A stretch of 64,000 bases of DNA from Chroococcidiopsis sp. TS-821 (GCF_002939305.1 NZ_MVDI01000005.1:124001-188000), one strand, 5' to 3'. Positions 37,556-49,237 are shown, counted from the stretch's first letter. The notes: generated by a model from the letters alone, not told the origin. Numbers and translations are program-made.

Positions 37556-38017
37556 ATGCAATCGATTCAGTTTGGTGAAGCAAATCATAGGCCAGATTAC
37601 GATACTGACTACGATGCGTGGTTGGCTCGTCAAATACATAGTTTACAGCATGCTCGCTGGCATGAAATTGATGTTCCTCATCTGGTTGAGGAGTTAGAAG
37701 GATTGAACAAAAGCAATGAGCGAGAGTTAGAAAGCTATTTAATAGTACTACTCGCGCACCTTCTTAAGTGGGAATATCAACCAGATAAACGTAATGGTAG
37801 CTGGGAGGCATCAATCAACAATAGCCGCAATCGAATTGCCAAGTTGTTTAAGCAGCAAAAATCGTTAGAAAAACGAGTGGCTGAATTTATTCCTGAAGCT
37901 TATCAAGAGGCTAAAGAATGGGCAAGCAAAGAAACAAAATTAAGAATAGATTTATTTGCCGAACCTTGTCCTTACTCAGTAGAACAGTTACAGGATAAGA
38001 ATTGGCTACCAGAATAA
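37556..38017 (+). CDS. DUF29 family protein
   Basis: 153-residue DUF29 protein, a family of unknown function abundant in cyanobacteria. Diagnostic blocks are YDAWLARQIHSL, DVPHLVEELEGLNKSNERELESYL and LLKWEYQPDKRNGSWEASI, ending with PYSVEQLQDKNWLPE. The protein is all-helical and soluble. It interrupts the minus-strand glycosyltransferase series on the opposite strand and is probably an independent insertion. Confidence 0.9.
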   Translation: MQSIQFGEANHRPDYDTDYDAWLARQIHSLQHARWHEIDVPHLVEELEGLNKSNERELESYLIVLLAHLLKWEYQPDKRNGSWEASINNSRNRIAKLFKQQKSLEKRVAEFIPEAYQEAKEWASKETKLRIDLFAEPCPYSVEQLQDKNWLPE

Positions 38018-38041
38018 AACTCGTGCTTTAGATAGTACCAA

Positions 38042-39160
38042 CTAATCTTTAGGACGCGGAACAAATAGCCGAGAAGCCTGTGGTTGACTGACTAGCTTGT
38101 GCCAGAGATGTTCGTAGCTACGTGTCATATGTTCTACAGTAAAAGAAGCTTGCGCGATCGCTCTACCTTTTTGCCCAAAATCCAAGCGTAATTCGCTATT
38201 ATCTCGCAGACGACACAGCGCCGCCGCCAAGCCAGCAACATCATTTTTATTCACTAAAAATCCAGTTTCACCATCCCTTACAGCTTCTGCAACGCTACCA
38301 ACACGAGTTGCGACTACAGGAAGCATCGCTAGCATCGCTTCTACAATCGCTAGGGGGAAGCCTTCCGATCGTGATGGTTGGACATAAATATCAAATTGTG
38401 ATAAATAGGGACGGGGGTTATCTAACCAACCGACGAACTCGACGCGATCGCCGATTTGTAAATCAATCGCCAATTTTTCTAATGCTGTTCGTTCGCCACC
38501 TTCACCGATAATGACTAATTTCACGCCATCCACCAACGCGATCGCGCGTAGCAGTACATCGTAACCCTTCATTGCATCCAACCGCCCCACGCTACCAATT
38601 GTTATCTCTTCAGTCTTGGTGGGAATATGTATAGTATCAGGAACGCCATTCGGAATCGAAAGCACACTATGACGACCGAGGGCGTAGAAATCTTCAAGTA
38701 ATCTTGCACTTGCTTCACCAACAGCAACGCTAGCATCCACTCGCAAACAAAGTACCCGCGTTCGCCACCACGTCAGCAAATCTGTAGTTCGCAACGGTAG
38801 TTGATCGACTCTCACTACTCGTGTATGAGGTAGCATGAGTGCAGCAAATTGTGCGATCGCACCTGCCCAAGGCGTACAAAGATTAATATGCACCACATCA
38901 GGATGGATAGCTAAAAATGCCGCTAAATGTGCAGGTAGTGCATATCTTGTACCAGGGATAACATATTTTTCGGCTTGAGGGCGTTTTTGGGCGATCGCGT
39001 CAACGACAACTTGAGATGTCCCTAGAATAACGATGTCAATATTATCTGCTACCGTCGCCACTAAGTGACTCAAGCTGATTTCTGCGCCACCAATTCCTGC
39101 TGAATCTGTGTAAACAACGACTCGAAGTGGGCGATCGCCATTAAATGTAGCTGATTTCAT
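38042..39160 (-). CDS. GT4 glycosyltransferase
   Basis: 372-residue GT-B retaining glycosyltransferase. The N-terminal half starts VVVYTDSAGIGGAEISLSHL. The C-terminal half has GSVGRLDAMKGYDVLLRAI, VQPSRSEGFPLAIVEAMLAMLPVVATRVG (E-x7-E) and VRDGETGFLV. It belongs to the glycan island but is separated from the GT9 genes by the plus-strand DUF29 gene. Substrate unknown. The GT4 gene and the regulator upstream are separated by a heptad-repeat hairpin. Confidence 0.9.
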   Translation of the reverse strand: MKSATFNGDRPLRVVVYTDSAGIGGAEISLSHLVATVADNIDIVILGTSQVVVDAIAQKRPQAEKYVIPGTRYALPAHLAAFLAIHPDVVHINLCTPWAGAIAQFAALMLPHTRVVRVDQLPLRTTDLLTWWRTRVLCLRVDASVAVGEASARLLEDFYALGRHSVLSIPNGVPDTIHIPTKTEEITIGSVGRLDAMKGYDVLLRAIALVDGVKLVIIGEGGERTALEKLAIDLQIGDRVEFVGWLDNPRPYLSQFDIYVQPSRSEGFPLAIVEAMLAMLPVVATRVGSVAEAVRDGETGFLVNKNDVAGLAAALCRLRDNSELRLDFGQKGRAIAQASFTVEHMTRSYEHLWHKLVSQPQASRLFVPRPKD

Positions 39161-39180
39161 AATGATACTTATTCATCTAT

Positions 39181-39248
39181 GCTGGTAACTGGTCATTGGT
39201 CATTGTCAAAAAACATCTATTACCTATTACCCATTACCCATTACCAAA
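39181..39248. repeat. Heptad repeat hairpin, GGTAATT/TTACCCA family
   Basis: CTGGTAACTGGTCATTGGTC on one arm and TTACCTATTACCCATTACCC on the other can pair into a long imperfect hairpin. It fills the space between the CdaR-type regulator and the GT4 gene. Confidence 0.75.
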
Positions 39249-39254
39249 TTATTT

Positions 39255-40436
39255 CTATTTATCCATAGTGTTATACCCTTGAAGTTTCCTTAGTAGCAGT
39301 GCCAACCGAATTTGTACAGCATGATCGAAACAGCGGGGATCTAAGCCTGTTAGCGAAGTTAATTTATCGAGGCGGTAATTCAACGTGTTGCGATGAATCG
39401 AAAGTTGTTTTGCGGTTGCAGAGAAACTACAGTTTTTCTCGAAAAATGTTTCGATCGTCATCAGTAATTCTGGTTCAGAGTCTAGCGGTGTGAGTAAATG
39501 CTTGGCGAGTTCTACTTTTGTTTGTTCGTCAGCTATACCAATAAATGCCGCAATTCCTAAACGATCCAAGCAATAAACTTGATTATTACCGTTAAAATGA
39601 TGACCTAGTGAAAGCGCCATTCGCGCGTCTTGGTAAGACCGCGCTAAACCCAGAATACCAGGATGATAGCGACCAATCCCAATACTGACAGCTGCGCCTG
39701 TATCATTACGCAAACGCAATAACAGCGAGTCACCTGCACGTTTAAGCGCGGTTAAGTTTGCCCATACAGCGTTGATCGATTCGGTATTTTTGCCATTTTC
39801 TGCCCAACTACCTAAATTCTTTGTGTCGCTGGCTTTTAAAACTGCGACTTCGCCATCACCTAAATGGGCACAAATTGTATCGTCGGGCAAATGAAAAAAG
39901 CTGACAACACTACTAATTACTAGTTGCGCGAGTCGGTGTTGATGCAATTCAGTTTCTGTGCGATCGCCAACATTGATTAAAATGACCGCGCGCGGAGGTA
40001 TTAAATTAAGTCCTAACAGTTTTGCCTGACGCAGAATTTCTGTTTCATCGACAATTTGACCGTGAAGTAAGTCATAAATAAACTGATTCTTTAGTACTTG
40101 CTTATTTGATTGATGATTCAGGACTGTTGCCTGATTAATGACTAATTCTATTAAGGCTTTTGCTAGACGTGGCGATACAGTTTCTCCGCTAAATGATTGT
40201 CCAACAATGACTTCACCTACCTCAGTTTTGCAGTATAAAGGAACGCTTATATAATCATTTGGTTGAGCGGTGCGGTCGAGAATCTTACCTACTCGCTCTA
40301 ATTCATTGCTAGCGATGATAATATTATTTTGATTGATAACGATCGCCTGCGCATTTAAAAGTTCAGTTACCGTATTAGCAACGTTACGCGCAACTTGAAT
40401 AAACTGTGTTGTATTAACAGAAAATTTAGTATTCAC
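39255..40436 (-). CDS. CdaR/PucR-type transcriptional regulator
   Basis: 393 residues in the order: N-terminal sugar-diacid-recognition-like domain (about 5-130), central GGDEF-like PucR region (about 140-310, with AAVSIGIGRYHPGILGLARSYQDAR), and C-terminal PucR-type helix-turn-helix (about 335-390, FSATAKQLSIHRNTLNYRLDKL). CdaR regulators sense glycerate or related diacids and activate their catabolic genes. No such catabolic genes are in the window, so its target is unknown; control of the neighbouring glycosyltransferases is possible. The 576-base spacer upstream is its likely promoter region. Confidence 0.9.
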   Translation of the reverse strand: MNTKFSVNTTQFIQVARNVANTVTELLNAQAIVINQNNIIIASNELERVGKILDRTAQPNDYISVPLYCKTEVGEVIVGQSFSGETVSPRLAKALIELVINQATVLNHQSNKQVLKNQFIYDLLHGQIVDETEILRQAKLLGLNLIPPRAVILINVGDRTETELHQHRLAQLVISSVVSFFHLPDDTICAHLGDGEVAVLKASDTKNLGSWAENGKNTESINAVWANLTALKRAGDSLLLRLRNDTGAAVSIGIGRYHPGILGLARSYQDARMALSLGHHFNGNNQVYCLDRLGIAAFIGIADEQTKVELAKHLLTPLDSEPELLMTIETFFEKNCSFSATAKQLSIHRNTLNYRLDKLTSLTGLDPRCFDHAVQIRLALLLRKLQGYNTMDK

Positions 40437-41012
40437 TGCACGTCTATTAATTAAAAGATTCGAATTTTCTTCGTATTTTCTTACACTAAATATTTGTGGG
40501 AGTGGCGCGTTTAATTTTCTTTTTTATTATTCAATATCTACTATAGGTATATCTGCGTCATATTTATGAATCAATTAATACTTTTGTTTGTATAAAACAG
40601 CCTTTTACCTATTCTAATAACAATTTTATTTATGTGTAGTGTTATTACGTAGAGGATTGCAAAAAAATATAAAGAAATCCCTAAATAATAAGCCTTTTAA
40701 AAAGCTAATTTTAATTGCAACTATCCAAAGGTTTATAAATTACTTTTACCTGCTTTGATATATTACGTATATATAGACTTTTCTGATGTATAAAATACTA
40801 TAATCATCATTTGATACCATTCTACTAAATGAGAACTATAATTATCTCCTCTGCTCCTAAAGCCCTTCTGCTGCTGAAGCTGCCTCTTTTTAGCCACTTC
40901 AAAGTAAAACGGTATGAGTTGTAAGAGTGTTTTACATTAAACTTTACTCAAACACCCGCAAAAGTCCTAGCAAAGGGCTTACAATGTTAGCCGATTAAGA
41001 ACAAACTTATTT
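40437..41012. other. Intergenic region (576 bases)
   Basis: Very AT-rich, no coding frame. It contains the MITE-like element at 40814-40915. Further right, AAGTCC (40962-40967) and GGGCTT (40975-40980) form a weak stem that, read on the minus strand, is followed by TTTTGC. It may end the transcript of the GT4 gene at 41013. Confidence 0.5.
40814..40915. repeat. MITE-like element with imperfect terminal inverted repeats
   Basis: ATACCATTCTACT at 40814-40826 and AGTAAAACGGTAT at 40903-40915 are inverted repeats matching at 11 of 13 positions. They enclose about 76 bases with a CTCCTCTGCTCC-type pyrimidine run and no coding capacity. No target-site duplication is obvious. Confidence 0.45.
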
Positions 41013-42239
41013 TCAGTTTGCAAAACTAGCTTGTAGCATTTGATAAATATCGAGATGTTGTTTGACAATAAAAGACCAACTAAAGCGATGGGCAAAAAGG
41101 CGACCTGTCGTACTGAGGCGATCGCGCAATTGCGGATTGCAAACGAGTTTAAGTAAAGCTTCTGTCAATGCTTCCACATCGCGCGTGGGTATAAATTCTA
41201 GTATCTCATCCGACAAATCAGGATCGGGAGGAGTCGCGCGAGTCGCGATCGTGGGTAAACCATGCGCCAGCATTGCGAGTAACGAGCCGCTTTTGAGCGT
41301 TACACCATGATTAAACGGTAAAACTCCTATATCAGCACCTGATAGGGAATAAGACGCTGATTTCGTCTCAACGTATCCTGTCATCGCTACTTGGCGAACA
41401 AGGTTCAGTTGAGTTATGAGTCCTTGTAACTTATTCCAATACTGCTTTGCTTGTGCTTCCGGTAACGCGAGACTTTCCACACCGCCGATTAAGATCAGCC
41501 TAACGTGCGGATTTTGCACGACAACTTTTGCGAAGGCTGATAAGAGATACTCAATGCCTTTGACAGGATGCAGAAAACCGAAAAAGGCAATAACTAAAGC
41601 ATCTGACGACCAATTATAATGTTGCCGTAGTTGCTGCTTTGCTTGTTGGCGGTCAATCGGCGCGACTTCAATATTTGCCGCGATCGCGATTCGATGTAAA
41701 CGGTTTGCATAGTGCGGTAAGCGTTGGAGAATCACCTTTTCTGCTGCGGCGTTGGTAGTAATAATTGCATCGCTACCAGTTAATAAAAAACCATCTTCGC
41801 GATCCCACCATCGCTGCTTTTGTCCCCATACTTTCAGCCATTCCATCATTTGAGGAGGAATAATCGGGGGTTGCCATTCCCACCAGCCATACTCGTGTAC
41901 TGTCGTCACAATCGGTTTTCGGTAGCCGCAAATTCGCAACAGAAGAGGTAATAGGAAAATCGCCCGTTCAAAGCTGTATGTTCCGGCGGCGTGTTGAATG
42001 TGCAACAGGTCTGTTGGTGTTGCGATGATAGCCTGTACTAGCGGCAATAATTGCGTTAATCCCCAGTCTTTGACAACTCCCCTGACATCAGTTTCATCCG
42101 CAGGTGCTGCAACTTTGGTAGTAAGAACAATCGACTCAACGCCGTATTGAGCGAGTTCGCGGCGCAAACACATACTGTAATGAGCAATACCACAGCGATC
42201 GCTTTGATAAGCACCAGTAATCAGCGTAATTTTAGTCAT
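41013..42239 (-). CDS. GT4 glycosyltransferase
   Basis: 408-residue GT-B enzyme. The start at 42239 gives MTKITLITGAYQSDRCGIAHY and overlaps the stop of the double-GT9 gene as ATGA, so translation is coupled. The frame opens 19 codons earlier inside that gene, without family character. Core motifs: AFFGFLHPVKGIEYLLSAF, ADIGVLPFNHGVTLKSGSLLAMLAHGLP and the C-terminal FSWSFIVKQHLDIY. Sugar and acceptor unknown. Confidence 0.9.
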   Translation of the reverse strand: MTKITLITGAYQSDRCGIAHYSMCLRRELAQYGVESIVLTTKVAAPADETDVRGVVKDWGLTQLLPLVQAIIATPTDLLHIQHAAGTYSFERAIFLLPLLLRICGYRKPIVTTVHEYGWWEWQPPIIPPQMMEWLKVWGQKQRWWDREDGFLLTGSDAIITTNAAAEKVILQRLPHYANRLHRIAIAANIEVAPIDRQQAKQQLRQHYNWSSDALVIAFFGFLHPVKGIEYLLSAFAKVVVQNPHVRLILIGGVESLALPEAQAKQYWNKLQGLITQLNLVRQVAMTGYVETKSASYSLSGADIGVLPFNHGVTLKSGSLLAMLAHGLPTIATRATPPDPDLSDEILEFIPTRDVEALTEALLKLVCNPQLRDRLSTTGRLFAHRFSWSFIVKQHLDIYQMLQASFAN

Positions 42240-44269
42240 CGACTCAGCAGTTCTAATCCCGCAGCCACAATTTGGGTGGGTGAAATATCCAAACACTCTA
42301 ATTCATACGGGCAACTAAAGGTATAACAAGGATTACAGACTGTTGGACGACGCAAAATTTTTACTGCTGCATAACGAGGTTGCCATTGACATTCGAGTTC
42401 GGTTCCCGCAAAGAGAACCACGCTAGGAGTATTCGTAGCATCAGCGATGTGCATAGCTGAAGTATTATTCGTTAAAACGAGTCGAGCATGAGCGATCGCC
42501 GCAGCAAATTCTGATAAACTTGTTGCACCAATTCTATTAATCGCCCAATCGCCTAAAATGTCGAGTAGCGGATGAGCGCGATCGCTATCTTTAGATGTTC
42601 CTGTCACAACGATTGGTAATTTTGTGATTTCAGCAAGTTGACGCGCGGCGATCGCAAAGCGTTGTGTATCGTAGTTACGCGACTCACAACTTGTCCAAGG
42701 GTTCAGCAGAATGTAAGGATAAGGAAACGGTGCAGGATCGCAAATGTGTAAGCTTAAACGGCGATCGCTGACTTGAAACCCTACCGATTCAATCAAACGT
42801 AAATTGCGCTCGACTTGGTGAATTTCATCCGGTGCAGGAGTGATAGAATTAGTTAAAATCCCCAACCCTGACTCTTTCGATTCGCCCAAGCGTAAGGGGA
42901 TACCTGCTAGATAACACGCTAAAGCCGCTGGATAAGGACTTTGGCTAAAACTTGTTAAGATAATTGCCGCATCAAACTGCCTTTGACGCAACATCTCAAT
43001 CATTTCCCACTCTCTAGCCGGATCGAAATCCAAGCGTCCCAAATCTTGCCAAACGACGCGCCAAGGTATGACTTCATCTACCCAAGGTAAAAGCGGTGCA
43101 GTTGACGCCCCAGCAGGACTTACCATCAAAGTCAACTTTGCTTGCGGGAGGTTTTCTTTGATACTGCGAAGGACAGGGCTAGTCATAATCACATCGCCAA
43201 TATTATCGAGTCGCATTACCAAAATGTTGCGAAGATTTTGCCATTGGTTGGTAATTTCTCGATTTACTGGTAGTGTCAGCGGCGATCGCTGTTTTTGTAA
43301 TAACACTGCGGCTGCACTCAAGACTTGTTGCGGCGTAATTTCTTGCGTACAGCTATCCCACTCAAACGGACAAATCCCACTATACCAGCAACTTTGTTCG
43401 GTGAAATTAGCAATATTTCGCTCGCTGCAATCAAGATAACCTTGTAGATTGACATGAGGTGTCGGTTGACCGTAGCGCCCGTGCCAAGATGGACCAAATA
43501 ACGTAATTGTAGGCACATCCAGCGCTGCTGCAATTCTTGCAGGTCCTGTATCAACAGCAATTGCCAAATCGGCTTGGGCTAAACCTGCTGCCAATTCGCG
43601 CAAAGTTCCCCGCTGCCAAACGCGGGTGCTTTCACCGATTTCTTGAGCAATTTCACAGGCAAATTCATCTCCTCCTGCAACAACAATTGTCGCGTTATAC
43701 TGCTGCTGTAAGGCTTGGGCGACTGTCACAAAATTGACTTTCGACCAGCGCTTAATTTGCATTCCCGCATCAGGAATCAAAAAAACAATCGGGCGGTATG
43801 CCGCACCAAACGTTCGTTTAGCTTGCGCTATTTCAGCTTCTAGCAAGTAAATCAATGGCTTGACTTCAGAAATCACCTCCGGTGCAATTAAGCCCTCTTG
43901 TTGCAGAATTTGCAAAAAGCGATCGCCCACCAACTGATCGTCAGGAGGGTTGCGCCATAGATTTGTCACAGTACGTTGCGCGCCACTCTCACGAATGATA
44001 TCTGCAATTCCACCGTAGTTAGTATCAGAAACAACAATATCAAAATGCTGTTGCGCTAGCATTTGGGCGATCGCTTGACGCACTTCACCCTTTTGAGCAT
44101 AAACAACCTCATAAATCAGAGGGTCTGCTTTGAGTAGTTCGCCATAAGGAGGAAAAGTTAGAACTGTAACCTGAGATTGAGGATAAGTCAGAGCCAGCGC
44201 TTTAATAGCAGGTAGCGCAATAATCAGATCCCCAATTCCCCCTAACAACTCCACAAATAAAATTTTCAC
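42236..44269 (-). CDS. Double GT9 glycosyltransferase (two heptosyltransferase-like domains fused)
   Basis: 677 residues made of two complete GT9 modules. Module 1 (about 1-335) starts LFVELLGGIGDLIIALPAI and has IAVDTGPARIAAALDVP, where the usual donor-site His is replaced by Arg. Module 2 (from about 351) starts VMRLDNIGDVIMTSPVL and has TNNTSAMHIADATNTP, keeping the His. Both modules end with Cys-rich C-terminal strands (CWYSGICPF; CNPCYTFSCPYELEC). The protein could add two sugars in succession, or module 1 may have lost donor binding. It is translationally coupled to the GT4 gene that follows. Confidence 0.9.
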   Translation of the reverse strand: MKILFVELLGGIGDLIIALPAIKALALTYPQSQVTVLTFPPYGELLKADPLIYEVVYAQKGEVRQAIAQMLAQQHFDIVVSDTNYGGIADIIRESGAQRTVTNLWRNPPDDQLVGDRFLQILQQEGLIAPEVISEVKPLIYLLEAEIAQAKRTFGAAYRPIVFLIPDAGMQIKRWSKVNFVTVAQALQQQYNATIVVAGGDEFACEIAQEIGESTRVWQRGTLRELAAGLAQADLAIAVDTGPARIAAALDVPTITLFGPSWHGRYGQPTPHVNLQGYLDCSERNIANFTEQSCWYSGICPFEWDSCTQEITPQQVLSAAAVLLQKQRSPLTLPVNREITNQWQNLRNILVMRLDNIGDVIMTSPVLRSIKENLPQAKLTLMVSPAGASTAPLLPWVDEVIPWRVVWQDLGRLDFDPAREWEMIEMLRQRQFDAAIILTSFSQSPYPAALACYLAGIPLRLGESKESGLGILTNSITPAPDEIHQVERNLRLIESVGFQVSDRRLSLHICDPAPFPYPYILLNPWTSCESRNYDTQRFAIAARQLAEITKLPIVVTGTSKDSDRAHPLLDILGDWAINRIGATSLSEFAAAIAHARLVLTNNTSAMHIADATNTPSVVLFAGTELECQWQPRYAAVKILRRPTVCNPCYTFSCPYELECLDISPTQIVAAGLELLSR

Positions 44270-44447
44270 AGCTTACTACCACTTCAAGCTTGCAGAACTT
44301 TATATCCAAACGCAGCAAAACCTCACCTCTATCTTCAGAGCGATCGCATTCAAAGTTACGATCCTTCTTAACTCATACCTCCGACTCCAAATAGCAGGGG
44401 GTCAGGCTAAAAGCTAATTATGGAACAAACTTTTACTTTCATTGCTA

Positions 44448-46884
<2,437 letters not shown>

Positions 46885-47181
46885 ATGAAGGTTTGGCTAG
46901 CTTGCTTTGTACTTTTATTTGCTCTCGCTGAGCTTTTTCAATGGATGAAGCAGTTTTCGCTACCATTGCCGATTTATATTTTGGGTGGTGCGTTTTTAGC
47001 GATCGCATCTAACTACGATAAGCTTGGCGGTTTGCGTTTGCTATTACACGATCGCGCATTAATTAATTCTGCAAGTCAACCCTCGATCGCTCAATCAACT
47101 GCACAGTCATTACAATCAGTATCAATGACTACCGCGTCAGCTTCTCAACAAATGCAACCACGCGCAAAAGAGCCTAGATAG
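46885..47181 (+). CDS. Small membrane protein of cyanobacterial type
   Basis: 98 residues, not matched to a named family. Two hydrophobic segments lie at about 3-20 and 28-43, followed by a conserved-looking SNYDKLGG stretch and a low-complexity Ser/Gln-rich tail. It is the only gene on the plus strand between ligA and the iron permeases, and its stop lies 5 bases from the end of the convergent FecCD gene. Confidence 0.65.
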   Translation: MKVWLACFVLLFALAELFQWMKQFSLPLPIYILGGAFLAIASNYDKLGGLRLLLHDRALINSASQPSIAQSTAQSLQSVSMTTASASQQMQPRAKEPR

Positions 47182-47186
47182 TATAA

Positions 47187-48230
47187 TTACTTACCACGCT
47201 GCTGCACCAACAAATAAATAAAATAAGGCGCGCCAATAACTGCAGTGACGATTCCACAAGGAATTTCAATCGGCGCAAAGAGCGTACGTCCGATGAGATC
47301 TGCGACAACCACCAGCATCGCTCCCATCACTCCAGCAACGGGAAGTAGCCCGCCGTGACTCCCACCGACTAACTGACGCGCCATATGCGGAGCCATCAAA
47401 CCCACAAAACCAATCGCGCCTGCTGTTGCTACCGCAGCCCCAGCCAGTGCAGTACTAATCAGCAATAACCAACCGCGTTGCCATTCAACATGACAGCCTA
47501 ATCCTGTCGCCAGCTCATCACCTAAAGCTAAAGCGTTGAGTTGTCGAGTTTTAACCAAAGCTAGCGGTGCAAATACTGATAGCCAAGGTAAAAAGGCAAA
47601 AACCTGCTCCCAACTACGTCCGTAAACACTTCCTGCTAACCACACTAACGCTTGACTGACGCTGTTGATCTCGCCAAATGTAATCAGCACGCTTGTGCAA
47701 GCCCCAATGACCGTTGCCATCCCGACACCAATTAAAATTAACCGTAATGGCGAACTACCTCCTTCCCATGCCAAAAAGTAAATGAGCAACGCAACTGCCA
47801 AAGCACCGCCAAAAGCAGAGATTGGCAAGAATCCGACAGGAACGCCAGGAAATAAGACAATTAAACTTACCGCCGCTAAACTCGCACCAGCATTAACGCC
47901 AATGATTCCAGGATCGGCGAGGGGGTTACGCGTAATTCCCTGCATAATTGCACCAGAGATTGCTAAAGCAAGTCCCACTAAACTCGCAACTAACGTCCTC
48001 GGTAATCGCAGCGTATTAATAACAAATGCATAGTCAGAGTTGTCTCCTAGCCCTAACACAGTTTGAACAACTGCAAGGGGTGGAATCGGATATTCCCCGT
48101 GCGCAACGCTAGCAACCATTGCGATCAGCGTTACAAGTAACAACAGTAGCAACACAGTCAAAACGCGCTGCTTAATGCGAAATGATAGCGGTAGCGATCG
48201 CGAACGAAATTGTAATGTATTTTGCTTCAT
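47187..48230 (-). CDS. FecCD-family iron-siderophore ABC transporter permease
   Basis: 347-residue inner-membrane permease of the BtuC/FecCD family. Diagnostic blocks: LRLPRTLVASLVGLALAISGAIMQGITRNPLADPGIIGVNAGA and the C-terminal GLMAPHMARQLVG. It pairs with the permease gene just upstream, whose stop overlaps this ATG as ATGA, so the two proteins should form a heterodimeric channel. No ATPase or binding-protein gene is adjacent in the window. Confidence 0.93.
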   Translation of the reverse strand: MKQNTLQFRSRSLPLSFRIKQRVLTVLLLLLLVTLIAMVASVAHGEYPIPPLAVVQTVLGLGDNSDYAFVINTLRLPRTLVASLVGLALAISGAIMQGITRNPLADPGIIGVNAGASLAAVSLIVLFPGVPVGFLPISAFGGALAVALLIYFLAWEGGSSPLRLILIGVGMATVIGACTSVLITFGEINSVSQALVWLAGSVYGRSWEQVFAFLPWLSVFAPLALVKTRQLNALALGDELATGLGCHVEWQRGWLLLISTALAGAAVATAGAIGFVGLMAPHMARQLVGGSHGGLLPVAGVMGAMLVVVADLIGRTLFAPIEIPCGIVTAVIGAPYFIYLLVQQRGK

Positions 48231-49237
48231 TTACTAACTTTCTTCCGAGCAAGATAAACAAAGAAGGGCGCGCCTACTAATGCTGTTACAATTCCTACGG
48301 GCAATTCTTGCGGTCGAATAATCAGTCGCGCAATGACATCCGAAGCAAGCAGGAGAATGGCACCAAACACCGCACTATAAGGCAAAATCCAACGATAATC
48401 TACCCCAATCAGCAAGCGGACAATATGAGGAACAACTAAGCCAACGAATCCAATTGGTCCTGCGGCGGCGACTGCACTACCTGCTAACAACAATACCGCT
48501 ACTGCTGCCGTAATTTTGACCCAAGCTGTCTTTTGTCCCAAACCTTTTGCTACATCTTCACCTAAGTTGAGAATATTGATTTGTTGTGCTAAAGCAAGCG
48601 CGAGCACTAAACCAATGACGATATAAGGCAACACTTGCGCAATAATTGTATAATCGCGACCGGCAACTGAACCTGCTAACCAAAAGCGAATTTCATCGAG
48701 CGTGCGTTGGCTAATAATTAAGATGCCCGTTGTCAGTGCGGAAAGTAAAGCTGCAATTGCTGCACCTGCGATTGTGAGATTGAGTGGTGTAATTCCTCCA
48801 CGCCCCAGCGAACCAAGGAGGTAAACGCTCACCGCACTTGCGCCCGCGCCGAGAAACGCACACCATACGTAAAAACTCGGTTCGGAAGTTCCAAAAATAA
48901 AAATTGCCACAACAACAGCGATCGCCGCACCCGCGTTGATTCCTAAAATTTCCGGATCGGCTAAAGGATTACGGCTAATCCCTTGCATGATTGCACCCGC
49001 GATTGCTGTCGCCGCACCCACAAGAATTGCGAGTAGCGATCGCGGTATGCGCACTGTGCGAATAATCAGATGTTCGGTTGAACCATCAAAAACAGCGATC
49101 GCCTCATAAATTGTTCTGAGTGAAATGTCGGCTGCACCCAAAGCAATACTGACAAACAGACAAATCATTAATACTCCGATGCTGGCAATTAAGCCGAACA
49201 GCGGCGATCTGCTTTTCCAGTTTGATACTTCTGTCAT
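48227..49237 (-). CDS. FecCD-family iron-siderophore ABC transporter permease
   Basis: 336 residues, the first gene of the permease pair. It contains VRIPRSLLAILVGAATAIAGAIMQGISRNPLADPEILGINAGA and GLVVPHIVRLLIG. Same fold as the next gene, consistent with a FecC/FecD heterodimer for ferric-siderophore uptake. Iron or haem regulation (Fur) is expected, but no clear Fur box was recognised in the 306-base spacer upstream. Confidence 0.93.
   Translation of the reverse strand: MTEVSNWKSRSPLFGLIASIGVLMICLFVSIALGAADISLRTIYEAIAVFDGSTEHLIIRTVRIPRSLLAILVGAATAIAGAIMQGISRNPLADPEILGINAGAAIAVVVAIFIFGTSEPSFYVWCAFLGAGASAVSVYLLGSLGRGGITPLNLTIAGAAIAALLSALTTGILIISQRTLDEIRFWLAGSVAGRDYTIIAQVLPYIVIGLVLALALAQQINILNLGEDVAKGLGQKTAWVKITAAVAVLLLAGSAVAAAGPIGFVGLVVPHIVRLLIGVDYRWILPYSAVFGAILLLASDVIARLIIRPQELPVGIVTALVGAPFFVYLARKKVSK

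Noticed and set aside
12970-39250. Heptad arrays as a CRISPR array
   Set aside because: Units are 7 bp, degenerate and contiguous, with no spacers and no cas genes nearby.
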